From NCBI GenBank assembly GCA_024641785.1, contig JAHECK010000014.1, positions 1 to 39,320 on the forward strand: a DNA stretch of 39,320 bases, given 5' to 3'. Under the pieces are notes generated by a model. That model saw nothing but the letters and a program-made list of their open reading frames with translations, did not search any database and was not told the origin of the DNA. Below, piece by piece: positions 1 through 7,287 of the stretch. Source of the DNA: Flavobacteriales bacterium (GTDB lineage Bacteria; Bacteroidota; Bacteroidia; Flavobacteriales_D; JAHECK01). Every line of letters begins with the position of its first letter. The stretch's first letter is position 1. The position numbers and the translations under genes were made by a program.

Positions 1-740
1 ATTATGATCCAAAAAAAGCCGAAAGAGGAATCGTCTTTATTGATGAATTAGATAAAATTGCCCGGAAAAGCGATAATCCTTCTATTACCAGAGATGTTAG
101 TGGCGAAGGCGTTCAACAAGCATTACTTAAGCTTTTAGAAGGAGCAGTTATAAATGTCCCGCCTCAAGGAGGAAGAAAGCATCCTGAACAAAAAATGATT
201 CAGATCGACACCAAGAACATATTGTTTATTGCTGGTGGGGCTTTCGATGGAATTGAGAAAATTATTGGGAGACGAATAAATACTTCTCCGATTGGATTTT
301 CTTCAAAACAGAATTTTAAAGCTGATAAGGAAGATATTTTGCATTATATAGCTCCTCAGGATCTTAAGTCTTTTGGATTGATACCGGAACTTATTGGAAG
401 ATTTCCTGTCTTAACTTATTTAGAACCACTTTCTAAAAAGGCTTTAAGAAATATTATCACGGAACCTAAAAATGCTTTATTAAAACAATACGTCAAATTA
501 TTTGAATTGGACGGAGTGAAATTGAGTTTCGATGCAAAATCGCTTGATTTTATTGTTGACCAGGCAGTTGAATATAACCTTGGAGCAAGAGGATTACGAT
601 CGATTATTGAAGCCATTTTAACGAACGCCATGTTTGAATTACCTTCAAAACCTGAAATTAAATCATTAAAAGTGACGGAGGCTTACGCTCAGAAGCACTT
701 TGAAAAATCAAAACTATATAAACTGAAAGTAGCATCTTAA
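1..740 (+). CDS. clpX: ATP-dependent Clp protease ATP-binding subunit ClpX (3' part, 5' end outside window)
   Basis: AAA+ unfoldase that recognises tagged proteins and threads them into the ClpP peptidase in the cytoplasm. The reading frame is open from base 3, so only about the last 245 codons of a protein of roughly 410 are present. Visible elements in order: Walker B ([11 protein letters not shown]), the segment with the [10 protein letters not shown] helix, sensor 1 region (ILFIAGGAF), the ClpP-docking IGF loop (TSPIGFSS), the arginine-finger box (PELIGRFPV) and the sensor 2 motif ([11 protein letters not shown]). The N-terminal zinc-binding domain and Walker A lie upstream of the window. 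The next gene starts 11 bases after the stop with no terminator between, so it may be co-transcribed. Confidence 0.97.
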   Translation, partial: YDPKKAERGIVFIDELDKIARKSDNPSITRDVSGEGVQQALLKLLEGAVINVPPQGGRKHPEQKMIQIDTKNILFIAGGAFDGIEKIIGRRINTSPIGFSSKQNFKADKEDILHYIAPQDLKSFGLIPELIGRFPVLTYLEPLSKKALRNIITEPKNALLKQYVKLFELDGVKLSFDAKSLDFIVDQAVEYNLGARGLRSIIEAILTNAMFELPSKPEIKSLKVTEAYAQKHFEKSKLYKLKVAS

Positions 741-751
741 AAAGAAAAATT

Positions 752-1606
752 ATGAAAAAAATTAAAATTCTATTAAGCATTTTAATGCTGTCTATTGCAA
801 GTATATCAAACTTAAAGGCTCAAGAATTACCTGTTCCAAGTTCTAGTGGTGAAGTGCATCAAAGAGTGGGTTTAACCGATTTTGTGGTAAAGTATTCAAG
901 ACCAAATGTAAATGACAGAACGATTTTTGGAACATTAGTTCCTTATAGTAAAGTATGGAGAGCAGGAGCTAATATGGCAACTACAATAGAATTTACATCA
1001 GTAGTTGAATTTAATGGAACCAAGGTTGAGCCAGGTAAATATTCCATTTTTATTACCCCTGAAGAAAATAGTTGGAGAATTGTATTGAATACAGTTTGGA
1101 ATACTTCTGGTACCGGTGATTATGATGCTGTAAACGATGTAGCTACATTAACAGCTAAAGTTGGAAAAGAAAATCCTGGTTCCGAATCTTGGACGATTGG
1201 ATTTGATGCAATTAAGGGAGACAATGCTAAATTGTATTTTGCTTGGGCTGGAATACGAGTAGAAGTTTCAATTGTAGCTCCTTCAAGCGAATTAGCCATA
1301 GCCAATATCAATGCTAAATTGGATGAAATGAGTAATACTTTTGGGGCTTACAATGGTATCGCTCGTTACTATCTTCAAACGGGAAATAATGCTGAGGCCT
1401 TAAAATATGCACAAATGTCGGTTGAGGCAGATGCAAAATTTTATAATGTAAAAGTACTTTCAGAAGCTTATGCTGCTAATGGAGATTATAAAAAGGCGAT
1501 TGAAACTGCCGAAAGATCCTTGAAATTAAGTCAAGAAGCAGAATATCAGCCTTATATCGATATGAATACTGAAAATATCGCTAAATGGAAAGCGATAAAA
1601 AAGTAA
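752..1606 (+). CDS. Secreted DUF2911 domain protein with C-terminal TPR
   Basis: 284-residue exported protein of unknown biochemical function. A signal peptide is visible at residues 1-23 (KKIK, hydrophobic stretch, cleavage near LKA-QE). Residues about 25-180 match the DUF2911 family as I know it: the opening YSRPNVNDRTIFG, the VWRAGANMATTIEF core and the EPGKYSIF/WRIVLN strands are characteristic. Residues about 195-275 form at least two TPR-like helical pairs (ARYYLQTGNNAEALKYA, YAANGDYKKAIETAERSL), suggesting protein-protein contacts in the periplasm. It follows clpX by 11 bases and converges on a minus-strand gene with one base between the stop codons. DUF2911 proteins are common in Bacteroidota; the function is not inferred here. 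Confidence 0.88.
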   Translation: MKKIKILLSILMLSIASISNLKAQELPVPSSSGEVHQRVGLTDFVVKYSRPNVNDRTIFGTLVPYSKVWRAGANMATTIEFTSVVEFNGTKVEPGKYSIFITPEENSWRIVLNTVWNTSGTGDYDAVNDVATLTAKVGKENPGSESWTIGFDAIKGDNAKLYFAWAGIRVEVSIVAPSSELAIANINAKLDEMSNTFGAYNGIARYYLQTGNNAEALKYAQMSVEADAKFYNVKVLSEAYAANGDYKKAIETAERSLKLSQEAEYQPYIDMNTENIAKWKAIKK

Positions 1607-1607
1607 T

Positions 1608-2582
1608 TTATAAATAATTTTTCCTTAGTCGATTGACCATTGAATTCATAAGAATAATTCCAATCAACCAGCTCAGATTTAAAAAAATTGTGAGCTGGTT
1701 GTTTGTTTTTATGGTACTTGCATCAAAGACCTCATTACTGTATTTGAAAAATGAATTTGAAATATAAAGAATCTGATCAGCATCGAAACTTACCATAAAA
1801 CGAAACCAATTACTATCATTTATTTTTAATCGTAAGTTGCTTGATAGTGTATCTAAAGTAAAATCTGAGGATATAATTTGAATGTTTCCCTTTTGAGAAA
1901 GATCGAGATATAACTCATTGTCTTCCCATTCAATTTTTCGTATCACAGGTATTTTTTCAATTTCTGAATTAAAGATCTCAAATTGAGAAATGACTAATAA
2001 ATTTTCTCCTCGTTTTAAAGAACTAAGACATTCCTTAGGAGAAGCTGAGCTTGAAAGAAGCATGTTGTAGAGATAGCCGGAGTCTCCTTCACCAGCAAAA
2101 ATCACTGTTTTGATTCCATTTTTTAAAGCCTTATCCAATTTGTCTAAATCCTCTATATCAGAGATAATTTGAGCATTAATTCCTTGAAATTTTCTTTCTA
2201 ATTGAGTATCCGATTTATAAACTAAAAAAGAATGAGGTTCCGAAGTATTAATTAGATATTGAAGGTCATTTCCTGATCTTCCTAAAAGAAAAGGGGAATA
2301 AAATTCGTTTTCTACAGAGTCTAATATCACGATCTCCTCTTCATTTAAGAAAGGATAAATCCTAACAATACTATCAGGCTTTGTGCCATGTATAATGGAA
2401 TTGTTAATGTGGATCGGATTAAGAGGAGTTTGTTTCCAATTTTTATAAGGGGAGTAAATTTTATCTCCTACCCATTGTCTCGGACTAAAATCATAATATG
2501 GGACAAGTAAATAAATAGCCAATAAAATACTCAATATCCATTGACTAAGTAAAATGAAGCTATTTATTCTTTTTTTGTTCAA
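1608..2582 (-). CDS. Hypothetical membrane-anchored protein next to moeA
   Basis: 324-residue protein I do not recognise. There is one hydrophobic helix near the N-terminus (residues about 9-28, after the basic MNKKR) and a second near the C-terminus (about 298-318), followed by a short basic tail (NRLRKNYL). The 270 residues between are probably extracytoplasmic. The central part alternates strands and helices (TVIFAGEGDSGYLYNML; SLKRGENLLVIS), and the spacing of GY-L followed by a SLKRGENLLV turn faintly recalls C-terminal halves of PHP/CehA-type hydrolases, but the expected metal-binding His residues are absent, so this is a guess only. It lies 9 bases downstream of moeA on the same strand and is probably co-transcribed with it. 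Confidence 0.75.
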   Translation of the reverse strand: MNKKRINSFILLSQWILSILLAIYLLVPYYDFSPRQWVGDKIYSPYKNWKQTPLNPIHINNSIIHGTKPDSIVRIYPFLNEEEIVILDSVENEFYSPFLLGRSGNDLQYLINTSEPHSFLVYKSDTQLERKFQGINAQIISDIEDLDKLDKALKNGIKTVIFAGEGDSGYLYNMLLSSSASPKECLSSLKRGENLLVISQFEIFNSEIEKIPVIRKIEWEDNELYLDLSQKGNIQIISSDFTLDTLSSNLRLKINDSNWFRFMVSFDADQILYISNSFFKYSNEVFDASTIKTNNQLTIFLNLSWLIGIILMNSMVNRLRKNYL

Positions 2583-2591
2583 TAGGGCAGA

Positions 2592-3782
2592 TTAAAGACC
2601 AATATTTCTAAATGGAATGTACTCAAATTCGGAGCCGGCTGGACAATGATCAATTTCTTCCGGAATGACTAAAAACCCATCTGTTTCTAAAAGATTGGCT
2701 AAATCACCACTTCCCTTTCCCATCATCGGTCTGGCCTGGATACCCTCTTTTGTGGCTATGAGTTTTACTTGTAAAAAGTAAGTAAGTTCAAGATCGAAAT
2801 TGAATTCTTCGGAGAGTTTTAATTTAAATAATGGAGTTTCTTCCATTCCAAGAGATCGATTTAACCAGGGAATAAAATACCTGTGAAAATTAGAATAAGT
2901 TGAAACAGGGTTTCCTGGGAAAGCGAAAAATTGAACTTTGTTCTTATAATCACCAAACCAAAAAGGCTTTCCCGGTCGCTGTTTGACTCTATGAAAGATC
3001 TTTTTTACATTAAGAGACTCCATTACTTCCGGAATGAAATCCAATTTTCCTTTTGAAACACCACCACTAAGTAAAACGACATCATAATTTTTCAAGATAT
3101 GTTCAATTGACGCCTTTATTTCGACTTTTGAATCACTTAAATGATATAGATCCGATTCTATTTTCAATTTAGAAAGATCAGCATTTAAGGCCCATGAATT
3201 CGATTTACGAATTTGATGACGCATTGGAACCTGATCCACATCTACTAGCTCATCCCCCGTAGAAACAATAGCTACACGAGGTAATTTAGCTACTTCTATG
3301 CTTGCTTTTCCAACACTGGCGATCACACCAATTTCTGCTGTACTTATTTTTTTGCCGATTGGAATCAAAATGGCTCCTTCTTTTTTATCAAAACCCTGGT
3401 AATGAATATTTTTTCCCTTAGCAACATCTTTGTTAATAGTTGCATAACCATCAACAATTGAAATATTTTCATAAGGAATGATGGTGTCGATCCCTTTTGG
3501 GCAAATAGCTCCGGTCATAACTTCCATGCATTCATCACTGTTTTCAAGCTGTTTTTGACCCATACCGGCCGCCTGTATTCCATTAATTTTAAAAGTTTTT
3601 TTGTCTGAAAAGGAGATGCCGATCCCATCCATAGTCACTCTATCAAAAGGAGGAAAATCTCTATCTGCAACAATATTTTCCATTAATATCCGGTCAACGG
3701 AATTTTGAAATGCGACCTTTTCTGTGCCCCATTTTCCTTTATTTAGCATAATCATCTCATATGCTTTATTTGCTGAAATCAT
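2592..3782 (-). CDS. moeA: Molybdopterin molybdenumtransferase MoeA
   Basis: Inserts molybdate into adenylylated molybdopterin in the last step of molybdenum cofactor synthesis. 396 residues, the usual length. Visible family signatures: FPPFDRVTMDGIGI near residue 50, the VSTGDELV strand of the MoCF-fold domain, the SGGVSKGKLDF loop, and the AFPGNPVST substrate loop near residue 290, followed by the C-terminal beta-barrel (domain IV). The start chosen is MISANKAYEMI. An in-frame ATG eight codons upstream (3806) lies inside the predicted -7 box (3804-3811) and so is unlikely to be translated. It diverges from moaC, and the unrecognised membrane protein follows in the same direction. Confidence 0.93.
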   Translation of the reverse strand: MISANKAYEMIMLNKGKWGTEKVAFQNSVDRILMENIVADRDFPPFDRVTMDGIGISFSDKKTFKINGIQAAGMGQKQLENSDECMEVMTGAICPKGIDTIIPYENISIVDGYATINKDVAKGKNIHYQGFDKKEGAILIPIGKKISTAEIGVIASVGKASIEVAKLPRVAIVSTGDELVDVDQVPMRHQIRKSNSWALNADLSKLKIESDLYHLSDSKVEIKASIEHILKNYDVVLLSGGVSKGKLDFIPEVMESLNVKKIFHRVKQRPGKPFWFGDYKNKVQFFAFPGNPVSTYSNFHRYFIPWLNRSLGMEETPLFKLKLSEEFNFDLELTYFLQVKLIATKEGIQARPMMGKGSGDLANLLETDGFLVIPEEIDHCPAGSEFEYIPFRNIGL

Positions 3783-3794
3783 AATTGTATTAAA

Positions 3795-3824
3795 TTGCGC
3801 AATCAAAGTTAGAATTTACGTTTG
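3795..3824 (+). promoter_or_regulatory. Predicted moaC promoter, TTG-N19-TAnnTTTG
   Basis: TTG at 3795-3797, exactly 19 bases, then TACGTTTG at 3817-3824: a full match to the Bacteroidota housekeeping consensus. The expected transcription start is about 3829-3831. This puts the ATG at 3826 at or before the start of the message and favours translation from the ATG at 3844. Confidence 0.72.
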
Positions 3825-3833
3825 TATGGAGAA
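3804..3833 (-). promoter_or_regulatory. Predicted moeA promoter (Bacteroidota type)
   Basis: On the minus strand a perfect -7 box TAACTTTG (3811-3804) lies 21 bases from the moeA ATG. At the expected 19-base spacing the -33 element reads TTC instead of TTG (3833-3831). The predicted transcription start near 3799 gives a leader of about 17 bases. The box lies within the spacer of the oppositely directed moaC promoter. Confidence 0.55.
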
Positions 3834-3843
3834 GGAAAAAAAC

Positions 3844-4317
3844 ATGGATTTTAGTCATCTTGATGATTCAGGGGCTCCAAGAATGGTTGATGTTGGAAAT
3901 AAAAAAGTGACTTATCGCAGTGCAGTTGCAGAAAGTAGAATTTTCTTAGGCGACGAGATTATTGGTCTTTTTAAAGATAATGAGCTTCATTCTAAAAAAG
4001 GGCCGGTATTCCAAACAGCTATCATTGCCGGAATTATGGCAGCAAAAAAGACCCACGAACTCATTCCTATGTGCCATCCTTTATCCTTGGACCATTGTTC
4101 AATTAAAATTAAGTTAGGAGAAGACTTAGATGCTATTATTATTTGTGAAGTTCGGCTAGAAGGAAAGACGGGTGTTGAAATGGAGGCGCTAACAGGAGCT
4201 TCTATTGCAGCTTTAACTATTTATGATATGTGTAAATCCATTTCACAGTCGATGCAAATAACAAAAACAAGCTTACTTTCTAAAAGAGGAGGGAAAAACG
4301 ACTTTGATTTTCGGTAG
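3844..4317 (+). CDS. moaC: Cyclic pyranopterin monophosphate synthase MoaC
   Basis: Converts the 3',8-cyclo-GTP product of MoaA into cyclic pyranopterin monophosphate, the first pterin intermediate of molybdenum cofactor synthesis. 157 residues from the chosen start, close to the usual 160. Signatures: FSHLDDSGAPRMVDV at the N-terminus, GIMAAKKTHELIPMCHPL in the core, and KTGVEMEALTG and YDMCK near the active site. The start at 3844 was chosen because it gives the usual N-terminus, is preceded by a purine-rich GAGAAGGA stretch, and lies about 14 bases after the predicted transcription start. The in-frame ATG at 3826 is only one base past the -7 box. It diverges from moeA; other moa genes are not in the window. 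Confidence 0.95.
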   Translation: MDFSHLDDSGAPRMVDVGNKKVTYRSAVAESRIFLGDEIIGLFKDNELHSKKGPVFQTAIIAGIMAAKKTHELIPMCHPLSLDHCSIKIKLGEDLDAIIICEVRLEGKTGVEMEALTGASIAALTIYDMCKSISQSMQITKTSLLSKRGGKNDFDFR

Positions 4318-4342
4318 TAATTAGATTAATTCTGTTAAAAAC

Positions 4343-4372
4343 TTGATTTATATAGCTGAAAACTTATATTTG
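4343..4372 (+). promoter_or_regulatory. Predicted promoter of the PEGA-like repeat protein, TTG-N19-TAnnTTTG
   Basis: TTG at 4343-4345, a 19-base spacer, and TATATTTG at 4365-4372. Transcription should start near 4377, about 26 bases before the ATG at 4403. This is a complete consensus match with the same spacing as the moaC and rpsL promoters in this window. Confidence 0.72.
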
Positions 4373-4402
4373 TTCGTCGAAACCATATAAGTTACAGGGA
4401 AT

Positions 4403-5719
4403 ATGAAATTAATTAAAATGATCTTTTTAGGATTGGTATTTACACTTTCCAGCTCTATTGTATTTTCACAAAAAATAACGATTACAGTAAATTATGCTGA
4501 TGCTAAAATTCATGCTTTAGTAGGAAATACGATCTTAAAGCCTGCAATTGGTACAGGGTCAGCTGTTATTAAATTGGATAAGAATTCGTTTAACAAAATT
4601 GTTATAATGAAAGAGGGATTTGAACCCCTTGTCCAAGAATATCCAAAATCTCAAAAGTGGCCTAAAGAAATTCGGGTAAATCTCGAAAACAGAATGGTAC
4701 AGATAATGGCAGAGCCTTTTGATGCTGATATTTATGTAAATGGAATTAACGTTGGTAGAGAAAAATATAATTTAATTCTCCCAAAAGGTAAATCTCAAAC
4801 TGTAGAGGTGAAGAAAGCAGGTTTTGCAACCAATAAAAAGGTTTATTATAACCAGGATGGTCAGGAAGATCCTCCGTTTAAGGATCATTTAACCCTTGAA
4901 AGCAGAATGGTAGAAGTAAGCGTTACACCAGCTGATGCAGATATCTTCATCAATGAGAAATTAGTTTCTAAATCGAGTGAAGATGTAATAATTCATCAGA
5001 ATGAGTGTGTTACCGTAAGGGTTGAGAAGGAAGGATTTGTAAATGAAGAAAAAGTATTTTGTAATAGTAAGAAAGATCCTGAACCACCTGTAAGTTATGC
5101 TTTTTCACTTACAGACAGGGTGGTAAAGGTTAATACTACTCCTGAGACTGCTGAAATAAAAATGAATGGGAAGATCGTAGGAAATGGGAGTTATGAAGTA
5201 AAGGTTCCGAATAATGAATGTGTGGAAGTAATTATATTAAAAGATGCATACATCAGTAGAAAACTGAATTATTGTAATAGTAAAGAATACCAAGAGCCAC
5301 CTGTAACTGACCATATAGAATTAATGGAAGATGAGGCTTTTAAAACTTCAGTGTCAACTGATATGGCTAATGTAAATGTTACGATTGAGGTCAATAAATC
5401 AATATCTGATATTGAGGCTTGGAAGTTATTAAGCTCAATTGTTATGTCAGAATTTGATGTTTTAGAAGTAACTGATCAAGAAACAGGATATATAAGAACC
5501 GCATGGCAAGTTCAAAGTTTTAATAATGAAAGCACTATAAGAACGCGTGTAATTGTAAAGCTGGGAGATTCAAACCCCTTAAAATATGTACTGAAAATTG
5601 CAAGTGAAAGAGCGGATAATGTTGTGAGTGTTAAAGATGATCAGGATTTTGAAGAGTGGAATCGAATTTTAAAGCGTTATCAATATATTATGGAAGAAGC
5701 ACAAGCAAGATTAAAATAA
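4403..5719 (+). CDS. Secreted protein with four PEGA-like beta repeats and a novel C-terminal domain
   Basis: 438-residue exported protein; function not recognised. Signal peptide at residues 1-22 (cleavage near VFS-Q). Four tandem repeats of about 70 residues follow: about 25-95, 98-166, 168-237 and 239-307. Repeats 2-4 share the order [RM/RV]V-x-[IV]-x-[AT]-x-P-x-[DT]-A-[DE]-I, a hairpin [VI]NG or INE, a V-[EK]-KxGF or DAY strand, a [YF]-[YC]-N segment and a [ED]PP turn. This resembles PEGA domains, found in many bacterial surface proteins. Residues about 320-438 are different: NVTIEVNKSISDIEAWKLL, then a GYIRTAWQ strand, a TIRTRVIVK strand and a C-terminal helix. That layout recalls small alpha/beta lipoprotein domains, but I cannot name it. 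Paired Cys appear only in repeats 3 and 4. Confidence 0.82.
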   Translation: MKLIKMIFLGLVFTLSSSIVFSQKITITVNYADAKIHALVGNTILKPAIGTGSAVIKLDKNSFNKIVIMKEGFEPLVQEYPKSQKWPKEIRVNLENRMVQIMAEPFDADIYVNGINVGREKYNLILPKGKSQTVEVKKAGFATNKKVYYNQDGQEDPPFKDHLTLESRMVEVSVTPADADIFINEKLVSKSSEDVIIHQNECVTVRVEKEGFVNEEKVFCNSKKDPEPPVSYAFSLTDRVVKVNTTPETAEIKMNGKIVGNGSYEVKVPNNECVEVIILKDAYISRKLNYCNSKEYQEPPVTDHIELMEDEAFKTSVSTDMANVNVTIEVNKSISDIEAWKLLSSIVMSEFDVLEVTDQETGYIRTAWQVQSFNNESTIRTRVIVKLGDSNPLKYVLKIASERADNVVSVKDDQDFEEWNRILKRYQYIMEEAQARLK

Positions 5720-5738
5720 AATTTTAATGACTTTGTGA

Positions 5739-5758
5739 ATGATGTAAATTTACATCAT
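5739..5758. repeat. 20-bp perfect palindrome overlapping the tatD start codon
   Basis: ATGATGTAAA followed immediately by its exact reverse complement TTTACATCAT, with no spacer. The last two bases are the first two of the ATG of the TatD-family gene at 5757. It could be an operator for a dimeric regulator or a hairpin at the start codon. A partial -7 box (TGACTTTG, 5728-5735) lies just upstream and would place transcription start inside the palindrome. Confidence 0.6.
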
Positions 5759-6413
5759 GATTCCTTTAATTGATATCCACACTCATCATAAGCGTCATAA
5801 TACTATTGGGCATATTGAAATCTATAATGCATTATTAAATGTTGAAGAAGAATCAAAGTGCTTTTCTATTGGAATTCATCCATGGTATATAAATAATAAA
5901 ACCGATCAATTAGACTTTGTAATTTCTTGTTTGGAAAATAATAGTGGGGCAATTGCAATTGGAGAATGCGGACTGGATTATAATATTGAAATACCTAAAG
6001 ATATTCAATTAGCTTTTTTTAGTGCACAAATCAATTTGGCAGAAAAATTTAAAAAGCCGCTAATTATTCATTGTGTAAAAGCTTTTAATGATCTCATTAA
6101 TCTAAAAAAAGAAAGCAAATCAGAGCAGGCATGGATTCTACATGGCTTCAATAAAAGTTCAGAGCTTGCAAAATCACTTATAAAAAATGGCTTTTACCTT
6201 TCTATTGGTACTAAGTTAAGCGATAGTGAAAAATTGGAAAATATTTTAAAAAATATCCCGATAGAGCGATTATTTTTTGAAACTGATAATGACGAAAAAA
6301 ATAAAATTGAAGACATCTATACAGAAAGTGCTCGTATCTTAGGGATTAACCTGGATGATCTTAAAGAAAAAATCGGATTGAATTTTAATAAAGTGTTTAA
6401 TGAAGATCAATGA
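5757..6413 (+). CDS. TatD family metal-dependent hydrolase
   Basis: Amidohydrolase-superfamily TIM barrel; family members act as 3'-5' deoxyribonucleases or related hydrolases. 218 residues, shorter than the usual 250-265. All metal ligand motifs are visible: DIHTHH at residue 5, the bridging Glu in AIGECGLDYN near residue 74, PLIIHCVKAF, ILHGF and FFETDND near the end. GIHPWY near residue 40 is also typical. The shortening lies mainly in the loops before and after the HGF strand, as in other compact Bacteroidota TatD proteins. The stop overlaps the start of tcdA by 14 bases, so translation of the two is probably coupled. A perfect palindrome spans the start codon. Confidence 0.9.
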   Translation: MIPLIDIHTHHKRHNTIGHIEIYNALLNVEEESKCFSIGIHPWYINNKTDQLDFVISCLENNSGAIAIGECGLDYNIEIPKDIQLAFFSAQINLAEKFKKPLIIHCVKAFNDLINLKKESKSEQAWILHGFNKSSELAKSLIKNGFYLSIGTKLSDSEKLENILKNIPIERLFFETDNDEKNKIEDIYTESARILGINLDDLKEKIGLNFNKVFNEDQ

Positions 6414-7137
6414 AAACAATTTCCTTGAAAGAACCGAATTATTGATCGGGAAAGAAAAAATAGATTTTTTAAGAAAATCAAAGGTTATGGTTATCGGATT
6501 GGGAGGAGTTGGCAGTTATGCGGCCGAAGCATTGGCAAGAGCGGGTCTTGGAAATTTGATTTTAATTGATGGAGATGTAGTTGAAGAAAGTAATATTAAT
6601 CGACAACTAGTAGCTTTGCATTCAACGATTGGAATGAATAAAACGGATGTTATGAGCGAAAGGGTGAAAGACATCAATCCTTTTATAAATGTAAAAACCA
6701 TTCATGAATTCATCGAACCTCATAAAGTTGGAGAAATATTAAAAAATGAAACTGTGGATGTTGTGATTGATTGTATTGATTCTCTTTCTCCAAAAATTAG
6801 CTTATTAAAAGAATGTAAAAAACAAAAAGTTAAATGTGTGAGTGTAATGGGTGCAGGTGGAAAAATAGATCCTTCAAAAGTGATTATTAGAGATATTTCA
6901 TCTACTCATAGTTGTTTATTAGCTCAAAAAATCAGAAAACGACTGAAAGAATTAAACATAAATAAAGGAATTCGTGCTGTTTTTTCAACAGAAATACAAA
7001 ATTATGACTCTTTAAAGCTTACAGATGGATTAAATTATAAGAAATCATTTTATGGGACAATTTCTTATATGCCGGCAATATTTGGCTTAAATGCTGCATC
7101 TGAAGCCATACGATTGCTTTTTTTAAAGATGGAATAG
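6400..7137 (+). CDS. tcdA: tRNA threonylcarbamoyladenosine dehydratase TcdA (CsdL/YgdL family)
   Basis: E1-like enzyme that uses ATP to cyclise the t6A37 modification of tRNA to ct6A. 245 residues, slightly shorter than the E. coli protein. Features: an N-terminal lead-in with the family's NNFLERTELLIG pattern, the nucleotide-binding glycine loop VIGLGGVGSYAAEAL near residue 31, the LIDGDVVEESNINRQ motif, and the VIDCIDSLSPK segment. SVMGAGGKIDPSKV follows and is characteristic of TcdA rather than ThiF or MoeB. No CxxC zinc site was seen, as expected for this branch. It starts within the last codons of the TatD gene; the next gene begins 150 bases later. Confidence 0.92.
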   Translation: MKINENNFLERTELLIGKEKIDFLRKSKVMVIGLGGVGSYAAEALARAGLGNLILIDGDVVEESNINRQLVALHSTIGMNKTDVMSERVKDINPFINVKTIHEFIEPHKVGEILKNETVDVVIDCIDSLSPKISLLKECKKQKVKCVSVMGAGGKIDPSKVIIRDISSTHSCLLAQKIRKRLKELNINKGIRAVFSTEIQNYDSLKLTDGLNYKKSFYGTISYMPAIFGLNAASEAIRLLFLKME

Positions 7138-7287
7138 TTATTGTCCAGAGAGAGAATATTAAGTTTAACATAATAGTAGTTAATTGAACCCTCCAGTCCT
7201 TTTGTTAAAATGGAAAAATATTACTTATTTTCGAGGGTTTAAGTGTAACTGTATTTTTACAGTAAAAATTACTCGAATAAATTGTAT

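Noticed and set aside
3724-3843. Longer N-terminus for MoaC starting at 3724 or 3826
   Set aside because: The first lies within moeA and the second is one base past the -7 box; MDFSHLDD at 3844 is the family N-terminus.
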